Positions 26,195 through 35,700 of a stretch of 64,000 nucleotides of DNA are shown one piece after another. The notes below the pieces were generated by a model that saw only the letters and a program-made list of their open reading frames with translations, did no database searches and was not told the DNA's origin. The position numbers were made by a program, and so were the translations under genes. How positions within the stretch are numbered: position 1 is the first letter of the stretch; every line of letters starts with the position of its first letter. The stretch is from contig NZ_PZPL01000001.1 of the NCBI RefSeq assembly GCF_003044275.1, positions 620,001 to 684,000 of the forward strand. Reading direction: 5' to 3'. Origin of the DNA: Rathayibacter caricis DSM 15933. Lineage in GTDB: Bacteria; Actinomycetota; Actinomycetes; Actinomycetales; Microbacteriaceae.

Positions 26195-27049
26195 ATGACA
26201 ATTGCGATCATCGGCGCCACCGGCAGCTTCGGCGGCGACATCATCAACGCCCTCCTCGCACGCGGAGTCGATCCCCCTGAACTGCTCGCCCTAGGTCGAA
26301 ACAGCAACCGCCTCGACGAACTCCAAAGCCGCGGTCTGAGGACCGCCGCCATCGACATCTCCGAGGAGACGGTCGCCGTGACCGCCCTCACCGGAGTCGA
26401 CACGCTTCTTCTGATTTCCATCGGAGCTCCGGGTGAAGGCCTCGCCCTGCGCACTGCTGCCGTGAATGCCGCCAAGGTAGCAGGAGTCAAGCACCTGGTT
26501 TACACCTCCGCGCTACAGGCCTCGACCACGACCTTCGTTCTCGCCTCCGAACACGCTGCCACGGAGGAGGTCGTAATCGCCTCCGGTATCCCGCCGACAT
26601 TCGTCCGCGTCGGCTGGTACACAGAGAATCTGCAGCAGGACTTCGAGAGCGCCCGCGCTAGCGAAGTCATTGCAAATAGCATCGGCGCCGGGCGCCTCGC
26701 GACCGCGCCACGCCGCGACATGGCAGAAGCAATCGCCGTCGTGCTGACCACCCCGGGTCAGGAAGGTTTGACATACGAGCTGTCGGGTGACGTCGCGTGG
26801 GATTACACCGAGTTCGCTGAGGCAGCGAAGGAGGTACTCGGTGCGCCAGTCCGCTACGACGCTCTCACTCCAGAGCAGGAGCGAGAGATGCTGACCGAAG
26901 CGGGCCTCGACGAGCAGACCGTCAGCTTCATCGGAATGCTGAACACCGGCCTGCGCGAGGGCACCCAGGCCTCAACCACCGGCGACCTCGCCCGGCTGAT
27001 AGCCCGGCCGACGACAACGCTGGTTCAGTCCCTCCGCAACTGGAGGTGA
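26195..27049 (+). CDS. NmrA-like NAD(P)-binding protein / NAD(P)H:quinone oxidoreductase 2 type
   Basis: A 284-residue atypical short-chain dehydrogenase. The Rossmann motif GATGSFGG opens the protein; HLVYTSALQAS and FVRVGWYTENL match QOR2/NmrA-type proteins, which reduce quinones or sense NADP. GGAAGGAAC is the ribosome-binding site. It is last of the operon and is followed by a terminator hairpin at 27083-27111. Confidence 0.87.
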   Translation: MTIAIIGATGSFGGDIINALLARGVDPPELLALGRNSNRLDELQSRGLRTAAIDISEETVAVTALTGVDTLLLISIGAPGEGLALRTAAVNAAKVAGVKHLVYTSALQASTTTFVLASEHAATEEVVIASGIPPTFVRVGWYTENLQQDFESARASEVIANSIGAGRLATAPRRDMAEAIAVVLTTPGQEGLTYELSGDVAWDYTEFAEAAKEVLGAPVRYDALTPEQEREMLTEAGLDEQTVSFIGMLNTGLREGTQASTTGDLARLIARPTTTLVQSLRNWR

Positions 27050-27082
27050 CAAGACCAGAGCGCTGCGCACTCAAAGACGGGA

Positions 27083-27111
27083 AGGGACGCGGGACGCGAA
27101 GCCGCGTCCCT
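27083..27111 (+). terminator. Terminator of the QOR-LLM-NmrA operon
   Basis: AGGGACGCGG (27083-27092) and CCGCGTCCCT (27102-27111) form a perfect 10-bp stem with a 9-nt loop, then CCCTCTATCT; 33 bp after the stop. Confidence 0.7.
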
Positions 27112-27257
27112 CCCTCTATCTGATCGTTCCAGGAGGTGCCGGAACAACGACCGCCCGCACGGAACCATCCGCGCAAGCAGGTACGGCGTCACCCTCGTGC
27201 GCCTCGCTCACCGCCGAGCACGTGACCCGGGCAGCATGGCGCATTTGTATCGATCGG

Positions 27258-27513
27258 CAAACTGACATAATCTCAATTATGGGAGATGTCTCGTTGCGCG
27301 AGAGGGAAGGCGTGCCCGATTGGTCGTTCGTTGGAGCCCTGTGCAGTTCGTTGGAGCAAGGGCAAAGCGCCGAGGGGTAGCGCAAGGGTTGAAGCAGTTG
27401 TCCAACGGTCTGTCAGTCAGCTAGCAACGACCTCTTCATGCCCATCGGAACAAGCCAGCGCACCCTCCCCTGCACCCGAGGATTCCTCCGATGATCGATA
27501 TTATGTCAGTTTG
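27258..27513. repeat. 256-bp segment bounded by 14-bp perfect inverted repeats; non-coding region
   Basis: CAAACTGACATAAT (27258-27271) and ATTATGTCAGTTTG (27500-27513) are perfect inverted repeats. The left one continues CTCAATTATG, making a near-palindrome TGACATAAT-CTCA-ATTATG. A 16/17 match, inverted, is at 47706-47722. The whole space 27112-27646 has lower GC than its surroundings and no supportable gene; it looks like a recombination junction or small non-autonomous element. Confidence 0.6.
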
Positions 27514-27646
27514 AGCTGAAGGGACGGTGTTTAAGCCGTCGACCCGGGTGCACCCCAAGACGTTCTGGCGGATCCTCCGGAAAGGGCCAGGTCGGCTTGC
27601 CGAGTGACAGTGGACGATGCGACCGTCGTTGTGGCTCGCTCAGCGT

Positions 27647-28447
27647 TCACTCTGCAGATCGAGTGAGGAAGTGGCGTATCGCTTCTGCGAAGTCCGGATC
27701 GAATCGGGCCCCGCTGTGACTACCGCCCACGAGAACCAACTCTGCTCGGCGGAGTGCCGAGGAGAGGACCTCAGGGCGTTGCGCGAGAACATCGTCAAGG
27801 CCCGCGATGACGAGCGTCGGCACTGTGATTTCTGCGAGCGGAGCGGGTTCGGGCCGCAGCGCCGCTGCTACTGCGCTGATCGCCTTGAGATCTGCGCCGG
27901 CGGAATATGCCTGAGTACGCCATGCGGCGAGTTCTGGATCGTCGATTTCTGACGCATCATCTGCACTGAAGGCCTCGGCCAAACCAGCCAGGTTGAGGAC
28001 TCGGGTGTCCAGCCCATCCATCTCCACAATGCCGCTTCCCACTCCGCCAAGCACGAGCCGACTGACGCGCTGGCCGAGTTCTGCGCAGGCATGGAGAACG
28101 ACGACCGCACCCAGCGAGTATCCGACCAGGCGGATCTCGACATCCGCCGCCACCTCGTCGAGGAGTTCGACGAGATCAGCGACCATGCGTGACAGTCCAT
28201 AGGAAGAAATTTCATGCGGCGTATCGGAAGCGCCGTGGCCGCGTGCGTCGAGGGTGAGCACATGGTGTCCTGCGTCGATCAGCACTCCCAGCACGAGTGG
28301 GGTCTTCCACTCCGCGAGGCTGTCCGAGGTGAGGCCGTGATGCAGCACGGTGACCGGCCCGCCGCGGTCCCCCCACCGCCGGTAGGCGATCTTCACTCCG
28401 TCACTGGTTTCGAAGAACATCGATTCGGGCACGGCTGGGCTGGTCAC
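27647..28447 (-). CDS. Alpha/beta hydrolase
   Basis: A 266-residue alpha/beta-fold hydrolase. HHGLTSDS forms the oxyanion region, DARGHGASD the strand-4 loop, GYSLGA the nucleophile elbow (Ser), an Asp in VIAGLDDV, and GGSHSGA carries the His. It probably cleaves an ester, lactone or epoxide; the substrate is unknown. The GTG start has GAGAGGGA about six bases upstream. It stands alone between the repeat-bearing region and the sugar catabolic genes. Confidence 0.88.
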   Translation of the reverse strand: MTSPAVPESMFFETSDGVKIAYRRWGDRGGPVTVLHHGLTSDSLAEWKTPLVLGVLIDAGHHVLTLDARGHGASDTPHEISSYGLSRMVADLVELLDEVAADVEIRLVGYSLGAVVVLHACAELGQRVSRLVLGGVGSGIVEMDGLDTRVLNLAGLAEAFSADDASEIDDPELAAWRTQAYSAGADLKAISAVAAALRPEPAPLAEITVPTLVIAGLDDVLAQRPEVLSSALRRAELVLVGGSHSGARFDPDFAEAIRHFLTRSAE

Positions 28448-28556
28448 TTAGTTCCCTCTCTGATGGTCTGGGTGCATTCGTCCCGGCCGCGCGGTCGTCG
28501 TGGACTGTCGCCGTGATCGTGGTATCCGGCGTTCGTGGGGAACCGACTGCAGCGCT

Positions 28557-29582
28557 CTATTGGTTCGAGAACGCTGCGTCGAACGCCGCGGTCGGCTTCG
28601 TCCAGAGCAGGGAGCGGATGTAGCCCACGGCCTCGGCCGCTCCGTGCAGGCGGTCCATGCCCGCGTCCTCCCACTCGATCGAGATCGGGCCGGAGTAGCC
28701 GATCGCCTCGAGCGCCCGGAACGCGTCCTCCCACGGCACGTCGCCGTGCCCGGTCGACACGAAGTCCCAGCCGCGCCGCGGGTCGCCCCACGGCAGGTGC
28801 GAGCCGAGCACGCCCGCGCGGCCGTTCTGCGGACGCATCCGCGTGTCCTTGCAGTCGACGTGGTAGATCCGGTCCTTGAAGTCCCAGAGGAACCCGACCG
28901 GGTCGATGTTCTGCCACATCATGTGCGACGGATCCCAGTTGAAGCCGAACGACTTCCGGTGGTCGATCGCCTCGAGCGTCCGCACGCTCGACCAGTAGTC
29001 GTAGGCGATCTCGGACGGGTGCACCTCGTGCGCGTAGACCACGCCCTGCGCGTCGAACTCGTCCAGGATCGGATTCCAGCGCGTCGCGAAGTCCTCGTAG
29101 CCCTCCTCGATCACCGAGGCGGGCACCGGCGGGAACTGCGCCACGTACGGCCAGATCTTGGATCCCGTGAACCCCACGACCACGTCGACGCCGAGCTTGC
29201 GGGCGACGCGGGCCGAGCGCTTCATGTCCTCCGCCGCCCGCTGCCGCACGCCCTCAGGGTCGCCGTCGCCCCACGTGTAGTCCCGGACGAGGGCCTTGTG
29301 GCGGAAGTCGATCGGGTCGTCGCAGACGGCCTGTCCGGTGAGGTGGTTCGAGATCGCGAAGACCTCGAGTCCGTGGCGGTCCAGGATCTCGAGCCGCGAC
29401 GCGACGTACGAGTCGTCCTCGTCGGCGCGCCGGAGGTCGAGGTGGTCGCCGGAGGCGGCGATCTCGAGGCCGTCGTAGCCCCACTCGGAGGCCAGGCGCG
29501 CCACCTCCTCGAAGGGCAGGTCGGCCCACTGGCCGGTGAACAGGGTCACCGGGTGGGTGGCGGCGTAGGTCTTCTCACTCAT
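28557..29582 (-). CDS. Sugar phosphate isomerase/epimerase-family TIM barrel
   Basis: A 341-residue xylose isomerase-like TIM-barrel protein. Metal-binding carboxylates and histidines are suggested by [36 protein letters not shown] and ISIEWEDAG. Such proteins isomerise or epimerise free or phosphorylated sugars and keto-inositols, and some cleave 3-keto-glycosides. GAGGAG precedes the ATG by nine bases. It is last of a three-gene operon (isomerase, Gfo/Idh, this gene) on the minus strand. Confidence 0.87.
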   Translation of the reverse strand: MSEKTYAATHPVTLFTGQWADLPFEEVARLASEWGYDGLEIAASGDHLDLRRADEDDSYVASRLEILDRHGLEVFAISNHLTGQAVCDDPIDFRHKALVRDYTWGDGDPEGVRQRAAEDMKRSARVARKLGVDVVVGFTGSKIWPYVAQFPPVPASVIEEGYEDFATRWNPILDEFDAQGVVYAHEVHPSEIAYDYWSSVRTLEAIDHRKSFGFNWDPSHMMWQNIDPVGFLWDFKDRIYHVDCKDTRMRPQNGRAGVLGSHLPWGDPRRGWDFVSTGHGDVPWEDAFRALEAIGYSGPISIEWEDAGMDRLHGAAEAVGYIRSLLWTKPTAAFDAAFSNQ

Positions 29583-29605
29583 GGTGGTGTCTCCTCGACT
29601 GGGTG

Positions 29606-30763
29606 TCAGAGCGCGTCGGGCACGGTGACCCAGGCGCCGGAGTCGGCCGCGTCGAGCACGGCCTGGGTGATGCGGGCGGCGCGGAGTCCGTCGTCGAACG
29701 TCGGCAGACCCTCGACCTCGGCTCCGGCGATCGCAGCGTAGGTGTCGCGGGCGAACGCGGTGAACGCGTCCTGATAGCCCATCGGATGCCCGCTGGGCAC
29801 GATCGAGAGGCGGGCCGCGTCGGGAGCGAGGATCGCGCCGTCGCGCGGCACGAGCACCGCGCTGTCGCGGCGCCCGACCCAGAGTGTCTCGGGCAGCTCC
29901 TGCTCGAAGCGCAGCGACTCCTCGAGTCCCGACACCTCCAGCACGAGCTCGTTCCGGTGCCCGGCGGTGACCTGCGAGACGAGCAGGGTGCCGACGGCGC
30001 CACCCGCCAGACGGACGATCGCCCCGGCCACGTCCTCGGTCTCGACCGCGCGGCCGCCCCGCTCGGCGTGGATCGTGCTCGTGATCGCCGCGAGAGCCTC
30101 GATCCGCTCGCCCGTCACGAACTCGAGCAGGTCGACCAGGTGCGAGCCGATGTCGCCGAAGGCGCGCGAGCGCCCGCCGGCGGCCGGATCCACGCGCCAA
30201 TTGTCCTCGGACGCGCCCAGCAGCCAGTCCTGCAGGTAGCTGCCGCGCACCGTGACCAGTCGACCGGTCTCTCCTGCAACGACCCGGGCGCGCGCCTCGC
30301 GCACCATCGGGTGGAACCGGTAGGCGAACGGCACCGTCGCGACGATCCCCGCGGCGGACGCGGCGCTGGCGAGCGACTCCGCCTCGGCCACCGTCGCGGC
30401 CAGCGGCTTCTCGCAGACCACGTGCTTCCCCGCTGCGATCGCAGCCAGGGCGAGCTCGGCGTGCGACGCGTTGGGCGTGCAGACGTGGATCACGTCGATG
30501 TCGTCGTCCTCGATCAGCGCCCGCGCGTCGGCGTAGGCGCGCTCGAAGCCGAGCTCGCCCGCCGCCTTCTCGCCCTTCTCGGGGCTGGAGGAGGCGACGC
30601 CGGCCAGGACCGCGCCGGCGCTCCGGGCCGCCCGGCTGTGCACGGCGGCCATGAACCCGCCGCCGAGCACGCCAACGCGCAGTGGCGCCGGTTGGCCAGC
30701 GCTGATCGGTTCAGTGGTCGTCGACCGGGCGTGAGAGGGCTCGGCGTGGCCGTGACCGGTCAT
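29606..30763 (-). CDS. Gfo/Idh/MocA-family oxidoreductase
   Basis: A 385-residue NAD(P)-dependent dehydrogenase. After a 27-residue hydrophilic leader it has the Rossmann motif [13 protein letters not shown], the catalytic-lysine motif CEKPLA, and [12 protein letters not shown] in the C-terminal domain. Enzymes of this family oxidise ring hydroxyls of sugars, glycosides or inositols. Its ATG overlaps the TGA of the upstream isomerase (ATGA), and the next gene follows after 23 bp, so it is part of one operon. Confidence 0.9.
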   Translation of the reverse strand: MTGHGHAEPSHARSTTTEPISAGQPAPLRVGVLGGGFMAAVHSRAARSAGAVLAGVASSSPEKGEKAAGELGFERAYADARALIEDDDIDVIHVCTPNASHAELALAAIAAGKHVVCEKPLAATVAEAESLASAASAAGIVATVPFAYRFHPMVREARARVVAGETGRLVTVRGSYLQDWLLGASEDNWRVDPAAGGRSRAFGDIGSHLVDLLEFVTGERIEALAAITSTIHAERGGRAVETEDVAGAIVRLAGGAVGTLLVSQVTAGHRNELVLEVSGLEESLRFEQELPETLWVGRRDSAVLVPRDGAILAPDAARLSIVPSGHPMGYQDAFTAFARDTYAAIAGAEVEGLPTFDDGLRAARITQAVLDAADSGAWVTVPDAL

Positions 30764-31515
30764 GCGTTGTTGCCGGTGAGGTAGGCGTAGGAGGCGGTGA
30801 GCCCTTCGAAGATGTCGCCGGCGTAGGCATCGAATTCGACCACTGGGAGAGCTTGCGGTGCTGCGGCGAGCACTGCAGGAATGTTCATCGCACCTGACCC
30901 GACTGGCTGCTGCGCCAGGGTGTCCCTGGAGACGGGTCCGTCCTTGACGTGAAGGAAGCGGACCTTCTCGCCGAGCCGGCCGAGTACCTCGATGGGGTCG
31001 TCGCCGCCGACGGCGGCCCAGTAGGTGTCGAGCTCGAGCAGCATGCGCGGGTCGAGCAGGCTTGCAAGGTGCTCGTAGGCGCTCAGCCTGTTGACGCGGT
31101 TCTCGAACTCGAACCAATGGTTGTGGTACCCGAGCGTCAGTCCGCGTGTCTCGGCGGAGTCGACCAGGGCGTTCAGCTCGTCGGCGATCGCCTTGACGTC
31201 GTCGGCACTGGTCCAGCGGGCAGCGTCGACGTGGGGGTCGATGACGGTCTGCACGCCGAGCGAGGCGGCGATGTCGAGGATCTCGTCGACGGAGGTGCCC
31301 TCTTGCGGGCCAAGCAGCCGCGCGTGGGCGCTGGGAGCTGTCAGCCCGCTCGCGGAAAGCGCCGCGCGGTAGTCCTCGGCGAGGGTCACGAAGTCGAACA
31401 GCTCGACCTTCGCGAAGCCGATGCCGGCGAGGCGGTCGAGAGTGGCGGGCAGGTCGGCGGCGAGGGGCTCGCGGACCGAGTAGAGCTGGACAGAGAGGTC
31501 TGTGGGTGAGGCCAC
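30760..31515 (-). CDS. Sugar phosphate isomerase/epimerase-family TIM barrel
   Basis: A 251-residue protein: LSVQLYSVREPL, LGYHNHWFEFEN, LLELDTYWAAVGG, VRFLHVKDG and VVEFDAYAGD match the IolE/YcjR-type isomerase family with a divalent-metal site. The GTG at 31515 was chosen because AAGGAG lies eight bases upstream; an ATG further upstream would add 17 unlikely residues. It is first of the operon with the Gfo/Idh enzyme and the second isomerase. Confidence 0.85.
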   Translation of the reverse strand: MASPTDLSVQLYSVREPLAADLPATLDRLAGIGFAKVELFDFVTLAEDYRAALSASGLTAPSAHARLLGPQEGTSVDEILDIAASLGVQTVIDPHVDAARWTSADDVKAIADELNALVDSAETRGLTLGYHNHWFEFENRVNRLSAYEHLASLLDPRMLLELDTYWAAVGGDDPIEVLGRLGEKVRFLHVKDGPVSRDTLAQQPVGSGAMNIPAVLAAAPQALPVVEFDAYAGDIFEGLTASYAYLTGNNA

Positions 31516-31633
31516 CGGAGTGCTCCTTGAATTGGCGTAGGGCGGGTAGTGCATCCCCCTCGTCATCGAAACCGGCCTGACGTCGGTTCAAGTGCGGGCG
31601 GGTAGTTGCAAGTGGTCGAAGTGCTGACCGCGC

Positions 31634-31670
31634 CGAGGACGCAGGCACCTTGTGGGCGCCTGCGTCCTCG
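31634..31670 (-). terminator. Terminator downstream of the GH116 gene
   Basis: Perfect 13-bp arms CGAGGACGCAGGC (31634-31646) and GCCTGCGTCCTCG (31658-31670), 11-nt loop, 29 bp past the GH116 stop on the minus strand. Confidence 0.75.
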
Positions 31671-31699
31671 ACGGCTATGTGCTGGTCAGTGGTGCTGTG

Positions 31700-34375
31700 T
31701 CACTGGCGGCGGGCTGAGGCGTACATGTCCCACGCGGCGAGGGCTCGGGAGTAGTAGGCCGCTCGGTAGGTGGTGGTGTCGTAGCCGTTCCACGCCTCGG
31801 GGGTGTTGAAGGCGAAAGCACCTTCCGCGGCCGCGTCGGGGCTGTAGATCTGGTGGACGACGCCGTCTGCGAGCGTGTTGCCCTTGGTGACCAGGTCGGG
31901 GAGTCCGAGCCGTCGGCCCTCGCGGATGAGTGTTCCGGCGAATTCGAAGTTCGTTCCAGTCCAGACTTCCGCTGCCTGGAAGCCGGCTTCTCGCGGACGG
32001 TTGGGGATGTATCCGTAGGGCTTTCCTCCGATCGGCACGAGGTTCGGCGCGCCGAGCAGCTGCCCGGAGGAGTCCTTGACCTGCGCGAGCTGGTCGAAGG
32101 CGGTGGTGAGGTGCGTGCCCACTCGGTCGCGGGGGTTCACGTCGGGGAGCTTGAGCTGCTCGGCGACGTGCTGGGGCCAGAGGGCGTCGACGAAGACGTC
32201 GGTGGCTCGCTCTCCGGCGTCGGTGAAGGAGTAGTAGCTCCCGGTCCAGAACGCCTTGTCGTAGGCGGCCCGTGATGCGACTGCTGTCTGCTTGAGGGCG
32301 CCGACGTCGACACCAGCTGCTTCGGGGATCCCGAGGCGCTGGGCGTCCTTCGTCGCGGCCGCCATGATCTCGGTGCCGAGGATGTAGAGGCCCGAGTTGT
32401 AGACGCCGTGCACTCCCCCGGACTGCCCCATGATGTCGTACGTGCTGGCGAAGACGGCGGCCTCGGTCGGGAGGGTGTCACCTGCGGGGATCCGCGGCTG
32501 GACGTCGTTCTGCCAGAGGCGCAGCATCGCCGGGTAGGCGTCCCGCAGCAGGGACTTGTCCCCGGTGCTCTGGTAGGTGGCGTACGCACGGATGAGGTAC
32601 TTGATGGGGCGGTCGAAGAACGTCGATTCGGGAGCGGCGGGAGCAGCGGACTTCTCCCAGAGGAGCCACGGCGCTTCGAGCTGCCACCAGATGTAGCCCT
32701 CGACAGGCGGGTTGAACCCGGGGCTGCCGGGCACCAATCCGTTCGGGTCCTGGTTGATCATGTCGGAGGTGGCGCGGACCCAGGAGGCTTCGGTCGAGGG
32801 GAACAGCTCGCGGAGCGCGATCGCCATCTGGCCCTGAACGTCGGTCTCTCCGGCGTCAGCCCAGCCGCCTCCGGTGAGGCTGTGGAACAGGTGCGTGCCG
32901 GGCTTCGAACCTGGTCTGGGCTGATCCGTCTTGTAGGGACTGGAGACGAGTCCCGACTCCCAGAAGGAGCCGTTGAAGGGGAGCTGGCCGAGTTCGTTCA
33001 GCGCGGCCATGCGGATGGAGGGCGAGATCGAAGGATCGGTCGCCACGGGCGCCCACCAGCGGGCGACGTTCAGGGCGGCCTTGTTAGCTCGCGTGAGGTT
33101 GCGCGTTGCGATCTCGAACCCCTGGTTGCCGGGGTAGCTGCCCGCGATGTAGTTGTTCTGCTCGTCCTCGCGTCCTCCGTAGAAGGAGGTGTAGCGGCGC
33201 ATCCAGGAGGTGTCGCTCTCGGTGCCGAACGTGATCTGCGGGAAGTCCCAGGCGAGGATGTAGCGGACGACCTTCTTCTCGTGGGCGCGCAGGTTCATGT
33301 CGACCGCGAGGGCGCTGGCGGAGTTGCTGCTGTCGAGGGCGCTGTCGGGCAGGCGTCCGGTGTCGCTGAACGGTGCGTAGATGTCGGAGCCGTCGCCGTC
33401 GGCGTTCCAGGACGTCGCGTAGCTGACGTTCTGGCCGGGCTCGGCGCGGACGGCGGTGGTCCACTCGCTGTTCTGAGAGTCTGCGGTGTTCTCGGGGCTG
33501 GAGGCGCCGAGGGTGATGCCGGTGACCTTGTTGCTGCGATCCTCCGACTTCTCACTCGTGAAGCCGGTGCGCACGCTCGGCACGCCGCTCGGGGTGTTCT
33601 GGACGGTGCTGGCGACGTGGGCGGGAGCGTTGGGGAAGGTGAACATCGTCGACACCTTCGTGCTCTTGCTCGTCTCGTTCGTGAGCTCGACGTCGAAGTA
33701 GGCCACCGGCTGCGACGAGGACTCGTCGTCACCGGCCACGATCGGCGTCCAGAACGTCGTCGACACCTTGGTGGAGGGCACCGGGTCGTCGTAGTCCATC
33801 CGTCCGAAGGGGTACAGCGCGCTGTAGGTGCCGCTGCCTTCCTCGAGGGTCGACCAGGCGGGGAGGACGGAGCCGAACTCGTCGGTGTTCACGGCGAGGG
33901 TCTTCGTGGTCGGGGCCTGGCCCGACTGCTGCTCCCGGACATGGATGGCGGCCTGGGAGAGGATGCGGTTCTCGTAGTTCGTGTTGGAGGAGCCGCCCAT
34001 GTTCCAGGGACCGAAGGTGCCGGCCTGATTGATCATGAACGAGCCGGCTCCGAGCCCGCCGAGCGGGATCCCGAGGCCGTTCTGCGCGATCGGGTTGCCC
34101 AGCTGGTAGGGCGAGGTGTTGGGGGCGGTGGTGTCTCCCGCGCACAGCTGCCAGTCCTGGGGGCTGCAGGGAGTGCCTCCGATGTCGCCGAGGGGCCTCT
34201 GGTAGGCGGCGTCGCGCAGCGCCGCGAGGCGGGCCGCGAGGACGCCGCTCACCGACGAAGGCGCGGCCTGAGCCGGCGAGAGCGGTGTGACGGCGAAGGC
34301 TGCGGCGACAGCGACAGCCACGACGGCGAGACCGCGGCGTCTTCCGCGGATCTGTGGGGTGGTGGGCGATTTCAT
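31700..34375 (-). CDS. Secreted GH116-family glycosidase (glucosylceramidase-like)
   Basis: An 891-residue extracellular protein. Residues 1-37 are a signal peptide (GRRRG, hydrophobic core, AQA|AP). GIPLGGLGAGSF in the N-terminal beta domain and the (alpha/alpha)6 region with NGSFWESGLV, GETDVQGQMAIAL and ASTYDIMG match the GH116 family (beta-glucosidase, beta-xylosidase, bile acid beta-glucosidase/GBA2-like). TYD probably holds the general acid/base Asp. It should release glucose or a related sugar from beta-glycosides outside the cell. It lies downstream of an ABC sugar-uptake operon but has its own promoter region with a shared motif. Confidence 0.85.
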   Translation of the reverse strand: MKSPTTPQIRGRRRGLAVVAVAVAAAFAVTPLSPAQAAPSSVSGVLAARLAALRDAAYQRPLGDIGGTPCSPQDWQLCAGDTTAPNTSPYQLGNPIAQNGLGIPLGGLGAGSFMINQAGTFGPWNMGGSSNTNYENRILSQAAIHVREQQSGQAPTTKTLAVNTDEFGSVLPAWSTLEEGSGTYSALYPFGRMDYDDPVPSTKVSTTFWTPIVAGDDESSSQPVAYFDVELTNETSKSTKVSTMFTFPNAPAHVASTVQNTPSGVPSVRTGFTSEKSEDRSNKVTGITLGASSPENTADSQNSEWTTAVRAEPGQNVSYATSWNADGDGSDIYAPFSDTGRLPDSALDSSNSASALAVDMNLRAHEKKVVRYILAWDFPQITFGTESDTSWMRRYTSFYGGREDEQNNYIAGSYPGNQGFEIATRNLTRANKAALNVARWWAPVATDPSISPSIRMAALNELGQLPFNGSFWESGLVSSPYKTDQPRPGSKPGTHLFHSLTGGGWADAGETDVQGQMAIALRELFPSTEASWVRATSDMINQDPNGLVPGSPGFNPPVEGYIWWQLEAPWLLWEKSAAPAAPESTFFDRPIKYLIRAYATYQSTGDKSLLRDAYPAMLRLWQNDVQPRIPAGDTLPTEAAVFASTYDIMGQSGGVHGVYNSGLYILGTEIMAAATKDAQRLGIPEAAGVDVGALKQTAVASRAAYDKAFWTGSYYSFTDAGERATDVFVDALWPQHVAEQLKLPDVNPRDRVGTHLTTAFDQLAQVKDSSGQLLGAPNLVPIGGKPYGYIPNRPREAGFQAAEVWTGTNFEFAGTLIREGRRLGLPDLVTKGNTLADGVVHQIYSPDAAAEGAFAFNTPEAWNGYDTTTYRAAYYSRALAAWDMYASARRQ

Positions 34376-34539
34376 CGGACTGATGACTCACTTTCGGTCG
34401 GCACTGACCTTGCCTTTCGAATCACCTACAGCGTTCTGACGCTGTGGCGGGCGGTGCACCAGCACAGACGGCCGGCGGCCCTCATCGCTGAGAGTTGTAC
34501 ACGTCGCCTCGAAAGTTAACCGAGCGGTTCGGTTTCGCC

Positions 34540-34557
34540 AAACATAAACGGTCGTTC
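34540..34557. promoter_or_regulatory. Candidate operator upstream of GH116 (AAACATAAACGGTCGTTC)
   Basis: This 18-bp stretch, 165 bp upstream of the GH116 start, matches 15 of 18 positions of 39996-40013 in the TetR/Gfo divergent promoter. It suggests binding by the TetR regulator at 40057. The rest of 34376-34724 contains no gene; an AACC-GAGC-GGTT inverted repeat lies at about 34519-34530. Confidence 0.55.
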
Positions 34558-34724
34558 GTTCTTCGGCAAGAGGCAAACGGCAGAAGAAAAAAGATGTCGC
34601 GAGCATTCGCGTCGGAGGCGCGACGGAGCTCCAGACAGGCGGCCAGAACGTCCGCGAGCAGCATCGATAAGACTCGAAGAAGAGGCCTTCCACCGCGCGA
34701 GGGTGTCGAAGGCCCAGACGGCAA

Positions 34725-34768
34725 CAGGACGAGGGGATCGAGCGGTTCTGCTCGATCCCCTCGTCCTG
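34725..34768 (-). terminator. Terminator of the ABC sugar transporter operon
   Basis: Perfect 19-bp stem (34725-34743 and 34750-34768; core GACGAGGGGATCGAG) with a 6-nt loop, about 50 bp past the stop of the last permease gene. Confidence 0.85.
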
Positions 34769-34818
34769 AGGTGGTCGTCGTGACGTGCAGCGCGACCGGC
34801 GGGTGCGCTGCGAGTGGA

Positions 34819-35700
34819 TCAGCGGCCCGCGAGCGAGCCGCCGATCCCGCCGACGGAGAAGTACCTGTTCAGGAAGGCGAACATGATGACCGGCGGGAGC
34901 ATCATGACGACGGCGACCGCCATGACGGAACCCCAGTCGGTCGCGTTCTGCTGGAAGAACGACTGCACGCCCATCGGCAGGGTGAAGGTGTCGGTCGAGC
35001 GCAGGAAGACGATCGCGACGAGGTAGTCGTTCCAGGCGAGCAGGAACGTGAAGATCGCGGTCGAAAGGATCCCGGGCAGGGAGTTGCGGAGGACGACGCG
35101 GATGAAGCCGCCGAAGACGGAGGCGCCATCGATCCACGCCGCCTCTTCGAGTGACATGGGGATGGTGTCGAAGTAGGCCGCCATCATCCACGTGGCGACC
35201 GACATGGCCGAGCCGACGTAGATGATCGTGATGCCGACGAGGTTGTCGACGAGGCCGAAGTTCGCGAACAGGATGAACAGCGGCACCACGGAGGTGATGA
35301 CCGGCAGTGACTGCACGACGAACAGCAGCAGCGAGTATCCCGAGACGAGCTTGTTGCGGCCGCGCGAGAGCACGTAGCCGGCCGGAGCTGCGACCGCGAC
35401 CGAGATCAGCACCGACGCCAGCGTCACAGCGACCGAGTTGCCCAGCCAGGTGAGGGTGGCGGTCGTGGTGAAGATGTAGCTGAAGTTCTCGAGCGTGAAC
35501 TCGGTTCCACTGGAGTAGGTACCCGGTCGGACGGAGAGAACCAAAGTCACGAGGATCGGGATGAGGACGATCGCCGTGACCACGACCAGCAGTGCGAACC
35601 GTCCCCACTTCCCGCGTTCTCCCTGCGCGACGGCAGCCTTCTGTCGAGGCGCGGGCGTCGGCGCTGCTCGCACGTTCTCGTGCAGGATCGACGTGCTCAT
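34819..35700 (-). CDS. Carbohydrate ABC transporter permease (MalG type)
   Basis: A 293-residue inner-membrane permease with six helices. The EAA loop, which docks the ATPase, is seen as LEEAAWIDGASVFGGFIRVVL (trailing residues of the loop vary). Its ATG overlaps the TGA of the MalF-type gene (ATGA). It acts with the permease and binding protein upstream to import a sugar or glycoside. No ATPase gene is in the operon. Confidence 0.92.
   Translation of the reverse strand: MSTSILHENVRAAPTPAPRQKAAVAQGERGKWGRFALLVVVTAIVLIPILVTLVLSVRPGTYSSGTEFTLENFSYIFTTTATLTWLGNSVAVTLASVLISVAVAAPAGYVLSRGRNKLVSGYSLLLFVVQSLPVITSVVPLFILFANFGLVDNLVGITIIYVGSAMSVATWMMAAYFDTIPMSLEEAAWIDGASVFGGFIRVVLRNSLPGILSTAIFTFLLAWNDYLVAIVFLRSTDTFTLPMGVQSFFQQNATDWGSVMAVAVVMMLPPVIMFAFLNRYFSVGGIGGSLAGR

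Noticed and set aside
32408..34519. A 703-codon plus-strand open frame opposite GH116
   Set aside because: Antisense shadow rich in Val, Gly and Arg; GH116 on the other strand has clear motifs and a signal peptide.
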